A stretch of 64,000 nucleotides of DNA from Brachycybe producta (taxonomy: Eukaryota; Arthropoda; Diplopoda; Playtdesmida; Andrognathidae): assembly GCA_036925085.1 (NCBI GenBank), contig JAUPFP010000012.1:2531109-2595108 (forward strand), read 5' to 3'. Position numbers and translations under genes: made by a program. The notes under the pieces were generated by a model. That model did not search any database and was not told the DNA's origin. It saw nothing but the letters and a program-made list of their open reading frames with translations. This document shows positions 19,307 through 29,118 of this stretch, piece by piece (the first letter of the stretch is position 1; the number at the start of each line of letters is the position of its first letter).

Positions 19307-20115
19307 CCTGTCCGTGGTTTCCTTTCGTTTTGATGACCACCCTGATCATCTTTAGTGCCACCCTGACACTTTTCCATTTTCGCATCTTCCCTATAAAGAT
19401 GCTCCTTTTCAGTTCCACCCTGGAACTTTTTGTTTCGAGGTGTCTCTTCCCTATGAAGATGTTCCTTTCCTTTTTCAGGAGCAGCTACTCCTAGCTTCAC
19501 TGCGACCTGTTTCCCATTGGACCGCACCATGACATCCACCTTAGATGTCTCGATGAGCCCACTTTGCAGTGACACTGTTGGTTGGCATCCCCTATAGATG
19601 CTACAACTTCTGAGGCCAGTTGCAAAGTTCCCATTTTGTTCCTTTACAGGAGCAGTTACTTCCTTTTTCACTAACTCCTGTTCCTTTACAGGAGCAGCTA
19701 CTTTCCTTTTCACTGGCTCCTGTTCCCTGAAGGGCTTAGTTTCGACATTTCCTTTTAATGTCTTGACGGCCCCACTTTGCAGTAGTTTCTTGAGTTGACC
19801 TCCCCCATGGATGATACGACTTTCGATTCCAACTGCAATTTCCTTTTTCGATGCCAGTCTTGTTGAGGCTATTTGTCGTGCTACAGCTTGGCTTCCTTTT
19901 TGTTTCTTTGCAGCCGCCGTATGTCGGTCATTTTGGCACAGGTCTGTGGGTTCCCCTATAGATCCCTCCTGTCGAACCTCGATGCACATAACGCGTGGTA
20001 GCTCGGAGACTTCCCTTTTTTGCCGAGTTGCAGCTTGGACTCCCTGATGACTCTCCAAGTTGACTTCGATTTTTCCGTTATCCTTTTCCATAATTGTTTC
20101 AGTTTCGGGCGTCAC
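19249..20115 (-). CDS. ORF2 of element B, Lys/Glu-rich repeat protein, function unknown
   Basis: The open frame begins at a GTG and its first ATG is at 20091, but the frame is open back to the slip site at 20145-20151, so it is best read as a -1 extension of gag. It lacks the DTG motif of a retroviral protease and any RT motif. It has internal repeats such as PVKEQE and KEHLHRE/KEHLYRE. It may be a decayed spacer that replaced pol. Confidence 0.5.
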   Translation of the reverse strand: MTPETETIMEKDNGKIEVNLESHQGVQAATRQKREVSELPRVMCIEVRQEGSIGEPTDLCQNDRHTAAAKKQKGSQAVARQIASTRLASKKEIAVGIESRIIHGGGQLKKLLQSGAVKTLKGNVETKPFREQEPVKRKVAAPVKEQELVKKEVTAPVKEQNGNFATGLRSCSIYRGCQPTVSLQSGLIETSKVDVMVRSNGKQVAVKLGVAAPEKGKEHLHREETPRNKKFQGGTEKEHLYREDAKMEKCQGGTKDDQGGHQNERKPRTGCPKRNSGKRHAGRPKISL

Positions 20116-20151
20116 TACTTTGGGGCTGAGTGGCGCCCTTAGAAGTTTAAA
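20107..20151 (-). promoter_or_regulatory. Candidate -1 frameshift signal at gag end, element B
   Basis: On the minus strand the heptamer U UUA AAC (20145-20151) is in phase with gag codons Leu-Asn, six bases before a hairpin. The arms are GGGCGCCAC (20130-20138) and GTGACGCCC (20107-20115), pairing at 8 of 9 positions around a 14-nt loop. The gag stop TAA (20139-20141) is in the spacer. Slipping back one base leads into ORF2. Confidence 0.7.
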
Positions 20152-21563
20152 GCCTCTTCGGTCAGATTTTCCTCATGAAAATAGTGCGTCACCCCATTGA
20201 TGTCGACAGGCACTAGTCTCATACCATTCGGCAGGACGTGAGTTTCGTAAACTTCAACAGTATTCGAAAATTGCGTCGCCGTCGTTGCCAACGGTTCGTC
20301 GACTCTGTTTACAGGTGTCGGTGTAGCCGCAGCAACGCTCCTTCCTTGTTCCGGTTTTGTTCTAGCAGGATTTGGGCAGTCACGACCCATGTGGCCCGCC
20401 TCCCAACATCGGTAGCAGATGAGCGGCCCCTGATTTTTGTTCCAAGGAGTTCTCTGTCTGTTTTGATGTTCCTTTTCTGTCCGTTTTGGTCCTTGATTGT
20501 CAGCCTTTTCAGGCGGATTCGACGCCGTGTCTTGTCCGCTTGATACCTTTGGTTGACTTTGTTGATTTGCTCGATTCGGCTGGCTTGCGCCCGCTTTGGT
20601 TGTAGTTCCAGCCGATGTTTTGTAAATCAACTCCTTTTCATCAACGAGTTCACCTTCAGTATGAGTAGTGAAGCGAATGAACTCGTGATACCGATCCTTT
20701 GGCGCTCCATACAGATGTTTTCGAAGTGCTGGTAGCAGACTCTTTCGGAGCGTAGCTATCAGCAAAGATTCATCATCATTTGGGTGAATCCTTCGATACA
20801 TCTCTGCATATTTTTCAGCATAGACCCTGAAAGTTTCGTGGTCTTGCTGGCGCCTCTCAATCAACTCTCGATTCATGCGGACTTTTTGGTCCGGCAGGAG
20901 AAATTCGGCGATGATTCCCTCCTTCATAATCGACCAGGTGATTTCCTGTCCCTCATAAGCAGAGCGGAAGTGTGCAAGCCATTTTATTGCACGCTTCCGT
21001 AAGAGCCCTATGAAGTGTCTGCATTGCTGCAGGGAGTTCCAGTCATGTGCGGTAGCGATGTCCTCGAATTCTTCCACGTAGAGAAGGATGTTCTCGTCGC
21101 CTTCGTATTTCGGGAATCCCTGCAGAGGATGTAACGAATTCCTCTCAGAGTATGGCGTAGGTCCCAGGTCTGGTGTCCATTTGGTAGTTTCATCCGGACC
21201 GGGCTTTCGCCCGGGTTCGATCGATTCCAATTCAGTGTTGATCGAGCCCGCTCTCTTCTCGCTTCGTTCGTCGCCCAGAATTTGACGAACCAATTCATCC
21301 TGTTTTTCATTAGACAGTTTCCCAATGATGTCGGCAATGGCGGCATGTTCTGGCATCTTGCTCCCATCATTGGACTGCACCTCAGGCTTGACAGCAACAG
21401 GAGTTGGTGGAAGTACTTCGGTTTCCTCCTTGGCCTCCTCCAGTTGAGTACGTTGCCTCTTTACGATCCTCTTCAACGCAGCAGTTTTCTTCTTTCGACG
21501 TCGTTCCTCCCTCAGTCTCTCGAGGTCTCTCAGATCTTTGAGTAACTTCTGAAGACTAGTCAT
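20139..21563 (-). CDS. gag: Gag polyprotein of element B
   Basis: 474 codons from an ATG. Residues 1-50 are a highly charged coiled-coil-like segment (LKDLRDLERLREERRRKKK). Residues about 140-330 match the retrotransposon capsid domain: FPKYEGDENILLYVEEFE, WLAHFRSAYEG, FRVYAEKYAEMYRR. The CCHC zinc knuckle CYRCWEAGHMGRDC is at about residue 385. The tail (RLVPVDINGVTHYFHEEN) resembles the gag tails of A, C and D. The protein would form the particle shell and bind element RNA. The frame is intact. Confidence 0.85.
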   Translation of the reverse strand: MTSLQKLLKDLRDLERLREERRRKKKTAALKRIVKRQRTQLEEAKEETEVLPPTPVAVKPEVQSNDGSKMPEHAAIADIIGKLSNEKQDELVRQILGDERSEKRAGSINTELESIEPGRKPGPDETTKWTPDLGPTPYSERNSLHPLQGFPKYEGDENILLYVEEFEDIATAHDWNSLQQCRHFIGLLRKRAIKWLAHFRSAYEGQEITWSIMKEGIIAEFLLPDQKVRMNRELIERRQQDHETFRVYAEKYAEMYRRIHPNDDESLLIATLRKSLLPALRKHLYGAPKDRYHEFIRFTTHTEGELVDEKELIYKTSAGTTTKAGASQPNRANQQSQPKVSSGQDTASNPPEKADNQGPKRTEKEHQNRQRTPWNKNQGPLICYRCWEAGHMGRDCPNPARTKPEQGRSVAAATPTPVNRVDEPLATTATQFSNTVEVYETHVLPNGMRLVPVDINGVTHYFHEENLTEEALNF

Positions 21564-21638
21564 TTCTGACGTCGATGATTCTCTGCTGCGTGTTTTTCAA
21601 CACGATTTTTGTAGCTTATGGAGTAACAAGTTGTTCAA

Positions 21639-21657
21639 CTACCCGGCGCCTCCACCA
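21639..21657 (-). promoter_or_regulatory. Primer-binding site of element B
   Basis: On the minus strand TGGTGGAGGCGCCGGGTAG lies four bases after the LTR end. It differs from the C site at one position in the first 18. Confidence 0.75.
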
Positions 21658-21661
21658 AATT

Positions 21662-22523
21662 TGTAAAGAACCACCTTGTGGTGGATAAAATATACCAAAA
21701 AGCGGTTGGCTAAGCCGCTTATTTTATCCTGGTTCGGGAGGAAGGGAACAAATTAATCCCTTTTCCTATTCCTCACAAGTTCTTCCTTGTTGAACTTTTA
21801 CAGTAAAATGGATCTTTTAGCTGTCTGCTACCCCTCGGGCTTTCGCCCGTTAAAAGCTAGTTGATCGTGCTGTCCCTTGAAGTTGCATCTAGATGTGTTG
21901 ATCCGGGTTTTCACCCGGATTGATAATTCGAGATGAAGATGATTTCAGAACTTTCGTTCTCTCCATAAGTATAAGAAATAAGACTTGGCAATTTTTAAAG
22001 TATACCATTTGTTTATTTACAATTCCATTCGTTGAGGTCTATCCCAAATTGGGCATAGATTCTCTGTTCTCATAATCTCCTTCTTACACAAAAATACACG
22101 GCCTTTTATACCCAAAAAGAGGATACTGAGAACCATTTCTCAGTATTCTCTGATTGGGCAAAATCGAAATGAAAAACCAAACTGGTCAATCAATTTGATT
22201 GACCAGTGGTCACCAAAATATAGAAAGATGATTCATTCTATAAAAACAATAATTTTCCAAGAAAAATACAACCCCATTGACTTAATGCTACTGCTTATCA
22301 GCATGATCTTTTTGTATTAAGGGGTGGAACTGGGAGAGAAAGAGACCCAAGACCCAAGAGGTGACCCAAGACAGGATATTGGCGTTGTCAGCTGAGAGAA
22401 CTAGGTCAATCCTCTGTACATCAGTACAGAGGGTTGACAAAGTTCCAGGCCAATCTACAAACAAAAACAAACGATCCACAAAAAACTAAGTGAGCCAGGA
22501 GCGCTCCTGGACTGATCGTTTCA
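21662..22523 (-). repeat. 5' LTR of element B (right, minus strand)
   Basis: Same length as the left LTR (862 bp). TATAAAAGG on the minus strand at 22102-22110 is a plausible TATA box. A related solo LTR lies at 57369-58162. Confidence 0.85.
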
Positions 22524-23689
22524 CCAGTCACTATCGCACATTGCATAGCACTATCACACTATCTCTTTTGACTAGGTAGTTGATAGTACTATTGCAACAG
22601 TGATAGTAACTTTCATTATTATTATCACCGTGCATACAAAACTGTCGCAATAGTAATAGTTGTTACAGGGTTGGCAAAGTTTTTCCCATGGGTGGTATTT
22701 ACCGGATATTACCACGGTATTTACCCGTCCGGGAATATTAGTTTTTTTCCAGTTTTAGACAATTTCAATGTTTTAAGCCTATATTTTTTTCCTTCATACA
22801 GTCTGCTTTTGCACTTACCCTTTCTTTCCATACAGTTAATTTTCCACGTCCATCACAATGTTTTTCAAAGTGATCATAAATAGGATCTATTGGTCTTCCA
22901 CCCCTGTTCAGTTTTTGTGATTTAAGTAAAAATAGCTATAGCTGTATGTAAAATACACAAACTTAAAAAATTAAAAACTAGTGACCAGAATCCAGATAGC
23001 CATATAACTGAAATTGTCATTTGACTCATGAGTCAATGTGTCATTTCTGTTTCCACTCTAGAAGGGGTTATTCACAAGTAGGGTAAACTTAAAATCAAAA
23101 GGGGGTAATATAAGAGCTTTCTAGTTTCTATTGCATTCAATTCTATACTTTCTATATTCCTGGTTTTCTTCGCATTACAGTATTAATTACAAGCTCACAT
23201 TAAAATTGGCAATGACAAGAATGTCACTTTTAATAAGATGATATTAACACTAGCTTATACAGTGCGTTTCATATATATAGACGCACCCCAAAAATTGGTT
23301 ATAACTCGAGTTATAGTCAATGGATTCACCTGAAATTTTCAGCATAAAGAGATCATCTTATATTCTAAACTTTCTGCTAGGCAGAAATTTTTTTCTTTAA
23401 AAGGTAAAAATTAAAAAAATTAAAAACTGGAAAATGACCGTTTCATAATTATAGACGCACTAATGAACTTTTCACTTTTATTAATTATTGTGACAAAATA
23501 ACATGCTGAATCATTAAAAATAGTAAGGTATACGACTGTTATGATGTTTCAAAACTTAAAACATTCTTTTTTACAGAATTAAACAATATTTATAAGCAAA
23601 TTTACCGAAATTCTACTGAAAAGGAGCTAAAATGGCAATTTTCAGCTTTGATATTGTATTATCATGATGGCAATCTGCTTAATCATCAT

Positions 23690-23860
23690 GTACAATGATG
23701 TCTCAAACGTTTTCATCAGGATTTAAGTCCGTGAGACACGCCGGCCATTCGAGAGTGGTGATATTTTGGTTCTGTAACCATTCCTTCGTTAGGTTATTGG
23801 AGGAAACTGGGCCATTTTCTTGCTGGAATACTAAGCAAATGCTATAGAAGCGATGTAATA
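23690..23860 (-). pseudogene. Tc1-type transposase fragment, left arm
   Basis: On the minus strand it reads FQQENGPVS, then NITTLEWPACLTDLNPDEN, corresponding to the FQQDNAP...EWPxxSPDLNPIEN region that holds the last catalytic Asp/Glu of Tc1 enzymes. Too short to work. Confidence 0.7.
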
Positions 23861-24249
23861 TGGCAGTACATACCCTCGTAACATTGTCTGATAATCACTG
23901 ATATTTATTTGGGTTGAAATAAATGCTAAGCTCGCGTTTCAAAAACTAAGCTGCTCGTTCGAAAGGCACTAAATGTTCCCCATAATATTAGGCTCCCCCA
24001 CTGCCGAAATTTTGTTTAGGAAAATATTGTGCTTTTCTCGTAACATCCTTCCAATATGAAGAAAGAAAAAAAAAACCGTCAGAATCATCGAGATTGAATT
24101 TTTTCACGCACTCAGATATGTCGGTGGTGGTGGCCTAACAATATGTGAAGTATTTAGCACATTTGAACCAACCAAAAAATAATGTTTATTATCAGACAAT
24201 ATTATGATAGTGTTTACTGACCTGCCAAAGTCGATTTCCTAGCGTTAGC

Positions 24250-24400
24250 TTAGCATTCGAGCAAGAAAATGCACCAGTTCGCTCCAGTAATCTAAGGAAT
24301 CAATGGTTACGAAACCAGAATATCACCACTCTCGAATGGCCAGGGTGTCCCCGGACTTAAATCTTACAGAGAACTTTCGGGACAACATCATACAATAATG
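24250..24400 (+). pseudogene. Tc1-type transposase fragment, right arm
   Basis: Mirror copy of the left-arm fragment: CAAGAAAATGCACCAGTTCGCTCC, then the region encoding ITTLEWPG before a 1-base frameshift and GACTTAAATCTTACAGAGAA. Degraded and not functional. Confidence 0.65.
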
Positions 24401-25082
24401 ATTTACAGATTGCTATGATTATACTACAATAGCAGAGTTGAAAAGTCCCATTTTAGCTGTTTCGGGGTAGAATTTCTGCAAATTTGCTTATAAATATTGT
24501 TTAATTCTGTAAAAAAGAATGTTTTAAGTTTTGAAACATCATAACAGTTGTATACCTTACTATTTTTAATGATTCAGCATGTTATTTTGTCACAATAATT
24601 AATAAAAGTGAAAAGTTCATTAGTGCGTCTATAATTATGAAACGGTCATTTTCCAGTTTTTAATTTTTTTAATTTTTACCTTTTAAAGAAAAAAATTTCT
24701 GCCTAGCAGAAAGTTTAGAATATAAGATGATCTCTTTATGCTGAAAATTTCAGGTGATTCCATTGACTATAACTCGAGTTATAACCAATTTTTGGGGTGC
24801 GTCTATATATATGAAACGCACTGTAGTACTAGATGAAAAGAGCATAATACTAGTTTTTCCCAGTTTTAGCCAGTAAAAACCGGTATTTACCGGTTTTGTC
24901 CTGGATTTTGCCAACCCTGGTTGTTGAGTGAGCATTTCTAGGGAAATATTCACTTTGTAGGGAAATTTGGCTTCTAGAGGGAGAGGCAACACATTCCTTT
25001 AACTGCTGGTGTGTTTTGTGCTGTCAAACCTCACTGTCATGACATGACAGAACGCCGTAAAGGACCTGCGAGATTTTTTTTA

Positions 25083-25268
25083 AATCTCGACATGTCGACT
25101 TTTAATCTCTTTTATTCGGCCATGTTGCACGCAAAATACTCTGATAATTAAATTTTTGCAAGGTCCCTCTTGTAGCAGCAAGAATTTAATTCTTAGAGTA
25201 TGGTGCACGCAACATGGCACAATTAACATGGCCGAATAAAAGAGATTAAAAGTCGACATGTCGAGATT
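25083..25268. repeat. MITE with AATCTCGACATGTCGAC ends
   Basis: Inverted ends of about 42 bp (AATCTCGACATGTCGACTTT, TCTTTTATTCGGCCATG and their inverse) around a middle with a second short inverted pair (GCACGCAACATG). No coding. Confidence 0.8.
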
Positions 25269-25512
25269 AAAAAAAAAATTGCAAAAGTCTTCTGTAGGGC
25301 TGCATCAGAATTTTCTTCCACTTTTGTAACAAAAAGTTTATGTAGTCACTGAAGATGATTGCGAATGCAAAATAAACGTTAAAAATAAGCCACTTCGTGA
25401 CTTCTGTATATAATTTTAAAATTAATAAATTGTTTTAAATAAGAGACGGTTTTTAGTATTCTTGAAAAATGTTTTAAGAAACTTTAAAAGTGACTATTTC
25501 GAAGAACCAACT

Positions 25513-26038
25513 ATTAAAGAGATCATTACCTCCAGAAATAGTTTTTCAAAATATTGTCAAGGCTTACTCAAAGATTGCCAAAACGATTTTTAAAATTTAA
25601 CGACGCCATTTTAAATTTCCAATAATGTAAGTCTCCCCACCCCATTTTTGTGGCAAAGGTTATCATCTCAAATTTTCAGAATTCCTTAATAAAATACAGG
25701 TATTCCCTAATCATATTCAACTTATTACAACCTTTCACGTGGAATAATTCAGATATTTAATCCATGGTACATTCAAATGAAGGTAATGTGAGCTGGTGGC
25801 AACACATCAGAATTCGACTAGAGGAGTATACTTTGGGGGGTGGTATTTTGCTGCCAATGTCTGTTGTTTGGTGGCGCATCTATCTATCTAGTTCATTTAA
25901 ATGAAGTCATCTAATTTTTAATTTTTTTTAAAATTATATTAATGACTTTTTTAAATTTTAAAAATCGTTTTGGTAATCGTTGAATAATTCTTAACAATAT
26001 TATGACAAGAAATTTCTGGAGGTAATGGTCTTTTTAAT
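25513..26038. repeat. Inverted-repeat element of about 525 bp
   Basis: The left arm starts ATTAAAGAGATCATTACCTCC and the right arm ends GGAGGTAATGGTCTTTTTAAT. Both arms also carry CCAAAACGATTTTTAAAATTTAA or its inverse. Arms are about 90-100 bp. The middle is AT-rich with no gene. Remaining bases 25269-25512 and 26039-26574 show nothing recognisable. Confidence 0.6.
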
Positions 26039-26574
26039 TAATGTAAAGACAGTCAAGAACTTTGAAGTATATTTTTTCCAATAGTTTTAATATTTTAGTG
26101 ATGAGTCGTAATGTAATGACTAATGACTAATGATTAAGTATGTGCAGTTATTAGAAGAAATGCATTTTCAGGTCGTTCTCGAAAGATGTCGGTTCATCAT
26201 CGTAACGCTAACAGATACTCGGATTCGATTCGAACACAACAGGGAAAGATTCGATCCAAGTTGCTTCTTGGCCTTTACTCATTTCCGTTTGCAAATGTCG
26301 TATGATATTCTGTTATTCTAATTAAAATTATTTTAAGTTTTGTTTTTGTTTTAATATAAGATATAAAAGTTACATTTCATATTTTTTGTTGAATTTTCTC
26401 GAAAGTTACACGTACTTATTATAGAGTTACTATTTCAAGTTTTATTTCTGCCAGAAACAACAATTAAAACAAAATCAATTTTTTTAATTTCAGCGTTTGC
26501 ATCACACATTTCATTAAAACAATGAAATTTTAAAATTAATAATTTTAATGTTGCCGACGTGAAGAAGAAGCGTA

Positions 26575-26829
26575 TCAATCGAAGTTATTCAGGAACGGTC
26601 TCACAGAAAACACGTCGTTGCAATCGGGTGTTAGTTTTCCTTGGAATTGGACGCAGGCATCGGCACACAGTTGTCCATCAAAGTAGTGTGTGTAGAGGCG
26701 CTTGCATTGGGCGCAGTTCTTGAGGCATACGTGGAGACTTACTACGGATGCGACGCCTTCAACTAAGCCACACGTCAACAACAAAAAGGCGGAAAAGACC
26801 ATCGAAAGAAGGAAACCGTTTCGCTTCAT
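26575..26829 (-). CDS. Eclosion hormone-type neuropeptide, second copy
   Basis: A complete 84-residue precursor in one exon. Residues 1-28 form a signal peptide (FLLSMVFSAFLLLTCGLVEG). The mature part has CLKNCAQCKRLY, FDGQLCADAC, GKLTPDC and ends VRPFLNNFD, matching family length, six-cysteine spacing and C-terminus closely. It is secreted and would act in moulting/ecdysis signalling (family knowledge). It is convergent with the first copy, 22 kb away, and has a normal family end, unlike that copy. A coding intron is not needed; an upstream non-coding exon is possible. Confidence 0.9.
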   Translation of the reverse strand: MKRNGFLLSMVFSAFLLLTCGLVEGVASVVSLHVCLKNCAQCKRLYTHYFDGQLCADACVQFQGKLTPDCNDVFSVRPFLNNFD

Positions 26830-26916
26830 CTACGATAAAAACGTATCAATAATATACAAATGAGATAAACAAAATATCTGTGATAAGTTATGGTTTCTAT
26901 TATCAGCTGATACGGT

Positions 26917-27370
26917 TAGTGCCGGCCATAATTGGGGGTGGCGAGGTAGTGCACCGAGCAGGTTGGGGCGCCGATGAGCGAGTTTTGGCACGCCTTCGGC
27001 GCCCCTCTTAAAATTCTTTTATATTATGTTTATTGGGTCGAAACATTTTCACCTTGTGAACAGAACAACTCGACCTTTGTCCAGGTCTACAATATCACAA
27101 AACAGACTTTTCAGTTTAGGAACTTTATCCATTGAGAATGAAATGGCCAAAAACCTTGACTTTTCTGCTCTAATTAAAGACTTCGCCAATAAAAAAGGCC
27201 CGAACGGCCAACTTTTGATTTTCAGATATTAATTAAACTTAGTTTAAAATTTTCTTTGTGATCTTTGCACTAGTTTGTCATTTTTTAATCTAAAAATAAT
27301 CTAGTTTTCTATTATTCCCTGAATAAAATCTGCCCCAAGGGGCGTGCCAAGCAGGCTCAGGCTGGCACTG
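26917..27370 (+). mobile_element. hAT-type element with transposase remnant
   Basis: Ends TAGTGCCGGCC and GGCTGGCACTG, flanked by GATACGGT (26909-26916) and GATACAGT (27371-27378), 7 of 8 matching. It encloses the end of a hAT transposase. 454 bp, so internally deleted. Confidence 0.75.
27026..27210 (+). pseudogene. C-terminal remnant of a hAT transposase (TTF/ZMYM-like type)
   Basis: The frame encodes RSTISQNRLFSLGTLSIENE and LDFSALIKDFANKK, matching the extreme C-terminus of hAT transposases with the STMSQERLNGLALLSIEND pattern. The rest of the enzyme is missing. Confidence 0.7.
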
Positions 27371-27378
27371 GATACAGT

Positions 27379-27940
27379 AACAAAGTGGGTCTGTCGTTTG
27401 ATTCATTCAGTGGCGTAGCCAGGATTTTTTTTTTATGAAAGAGTCCAAAATTATTTCTTCAGAATAAAGCTAATCAGTGATCAGTGATCACCCACTACAG
27501 CGTGCTGGGCCGCACCACACCGCCTAAAGAACTTTCCATTGCCTGCATTATATTTAGCCCTTAAACCTTTCGGTGGAGGAGTTAATAAGGTTCATGTATG
27601 CATCATAGAAAATCAAATTGTGCAACGTCCGCTATAAGGTGGCATGCTGCGACATGCAAAACTGGCTTGTAGAACTTCCATAAGTTCATGAGAGATGTCA
27701 AGAGGAAAACTGAAAAGAACTTTTTCTTTCTCTGTGGCGACAGAAGGAAACAGAGGAATAACGCGCTCACGTAACATTCCGACACCACTCAGGTGTCTTC
27801 ATTTGCCAGCATACTTTGTTGTAAACAACGACACGTGTTTCCGAACACCCCCATTTATTTGATTTCATTATTTGTCGAATGATTTTTTTTATATTTAACA
27901 GTTGCAACAAGTGTGAGTATAGTAAGAATTGAATAGTTTT
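27379..27940. other. Spacer, no gene seen
   Basis: Contains an isolated CAGTGGCGTAGCCAGG at 27411-27426, like the end of the hAT-like element at 6735, but no partner end. Otherwise AT-rich. Confidence 0.4.
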
Positions 27941-28640
27941 AAGAGACTACGTCACAAAATTAGTTCAAAAATCTCCACAAAGAGCACTAGCATCGTTTTT
28001 CTATAGAGCCCATTGACCCAATGTTAAAAGAAAAAATGTTAATTTTTAAAATATACCGTCGTGGCAATATGTTTATTTTTCATATTTAAAGTTGTCCAAT
28101 ATTAAGTTTACAAAGTGCAATGTGCACCTTAAATATATTTGGATCGAGTGATATAATGACAAAAAATTGGTAAGTGTGGTTATATTTTTAAAAACTATTT
28201 CAAAATCGCGAATTTCTAACTCTTGTGTTAAACTCCATTGAGTACAACCAAATAAGAAAAAAAACATCCATTAAAATGCTTGTAAAAATACCTAAAAATA
28301 ATCTTAAAAACCACAGTGAAGCCAACGTGCTGATTTTTTTCTGCTTTTTACAAATTATTTTTACGAGCATTTTAATGTAATTATTTTTTTTTCTCCTTAC
28401 GAGCACTTACTCAATTGAGTTCAACATAATAGTTACAAATTCACGATTTTGAAATAGTTTTTAAAAATATAACCGCACTTACCAATTTTTTGTCATTCTA
28501 TAACTCGATCCGCATATGTTTAAGGTGCATATTGCACTTTGAAAACTTTATATTGGACACCTTTAAATATGAAAAAATAGACATATTGCCGCGACAGTGT
28601 ATTTTAAAAATTAACAATTTTCCTTTAAAGAAAAAAAAAG
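27941..28640. repeat. Fold-back repeat, same family as the peflin-intron MITE
   Basis: Left AAGAGACTACGTCACAAAA, then CAAAGAGCACTAGCATCGTTT. Two arms carry GTTGTCCAATATTAAGTTT, GTGCACCTTAAATATAT and GGTAAGTGTGGTTATAT, repeated inverted from about 28440 to 28600. The middle has inverted CATTAAAATGC/GCATTTTAATG. Confidence 0.75.
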
Positions 28641-29116
28641 TTATGAAATGTAAGAGTTTTGGAAAACAATGATTATAAGAAATTGAACGATATACAATCA
28701 TGTACATATATGATTGATAAATATGGTCGACTGTTTAAATAAAAACAAAGACTTGTTACTTTAATTTTTAAACTGCTTAATTAAAGAAAAACTAAAATTT
28801 TAGGAAAAAAAATACAAAACCGAAAAATCGCGGTTTTTTGGTTTTTTAATTTTTTTTTCTTATTAAATTGTAAAATAGATAAAAACCAATCAATCATATC
28901 GAACAAACTTTTTATTATTTTTTTAAGTAGTTATAATTTTTGTAGATAATAATTTCTTTTAGGAAAAGAAGAGCATGTACTGTTTTATCAGATTATTGTG
29001 AATGAAGGTTGGTTTTATGGTAGAAAGTGCACTGCGTAAAGGTGACCAATGTTCTTCGTTTTTTGGCACGTTTTTTTTATAAAACACTAGAATGAAAGCC
29101 CGTCTGCGACGGGTGT
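28641..29116. other. AT-rich spacer, nothing recognised
   Basis: Runs of A and T with no coding pattern and no clear repeat ends. Confidence 0.4.
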
Positions 29117-29118
29117 GA

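Larger units (their letters stand above)
15363..22523 (-). mobile_element. LTR retrotransposon B, non-autonomous, minus strand
   Basis: Two 862-bp LTRs (15363-16224 and 21662-22523) with few differences. On the minus strand the order is LTR, primer-binding site, gag, ORF2, ORF3, polypurine tract, LTR. No protease, RT, RNase H or integrase motif is present. The flanks rejoin as one R1 sequence with only about 3 bp (AGT) duplicated, shorter than the 4 bp seen for A, C and D. It keeps a frameshift-type gag end and the shared last-ORF domain. Confidence 0.88.
23260..24823. mobile_element. Fold-back (palindromic) Tc1/mariner-type element, copy 1
   Basis: Ends CAGTGCGTTTCATATATATAG and its inverse, flanked by TA on both sides. 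The whole 1564 bp is one large inverted repeat centred near 24042, with arms of roughly 740 bp. Each arm carries a decayed piece of the C-terminal part of a Tc1-type transposase, pointing outward from the centre. Transcripts would fold into a long hairpin. Confidence 0.85.
22666..24919. mobile_element. hAT-like element nested in R1 copy 1
   Basis: Perfect 13-bp inverted ends CAGGGTTGGCAAA and TTTGCCAACCCTG. R1 copy 2 shows the empty site AGTTGTTGAG; here it is AGTTGTTA before and GTTGTTGAG after, consistent with an imperfect 7-8 bp duplication. TACCGG-type words sit next to both ends. The middle is taken up by the Tc1 fold-back element at 23260-24823. No transposase of its own. Confidence 0.75.
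15339..25053. mobile_element. Dispersed repeat R1, copy 1, split by LTR element B and a hAT-like element
   Basis: Starts AAAGCCTCGTTTTCACG. Segments 15339-15362, 22527-22665 and 24920-25053 join into one sequence that matches copy 2 (34395-58555) in reverse: ATAGTCACTAT, GACTAGGTAGTTGATAGTA, GCATACAAAACTGTC, AGTTGTTGAGTGA, AGGGAAATTTGGC, GTGTGTTTTGTGCTGTC, CACTGTCATGACA. The right terminal 100 bp or so of copy 2 is absent here. No coding capacity. The class is unknown. Confidence 0.65.

Noticed and set aside
17157..20047. Many plus-strand open frames in element B (for example 18156-18539 and 18693-19082)
   Set aside because: They are antisense shadows of the minus-strand gag, ORF2 and ORF3, which have the recognisable domains.
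26130..26321. 63-codon open frame between the fold-back repeat and the second eclosion hormone gene
   Set aside because: No recognisable motif and no splice or start support.
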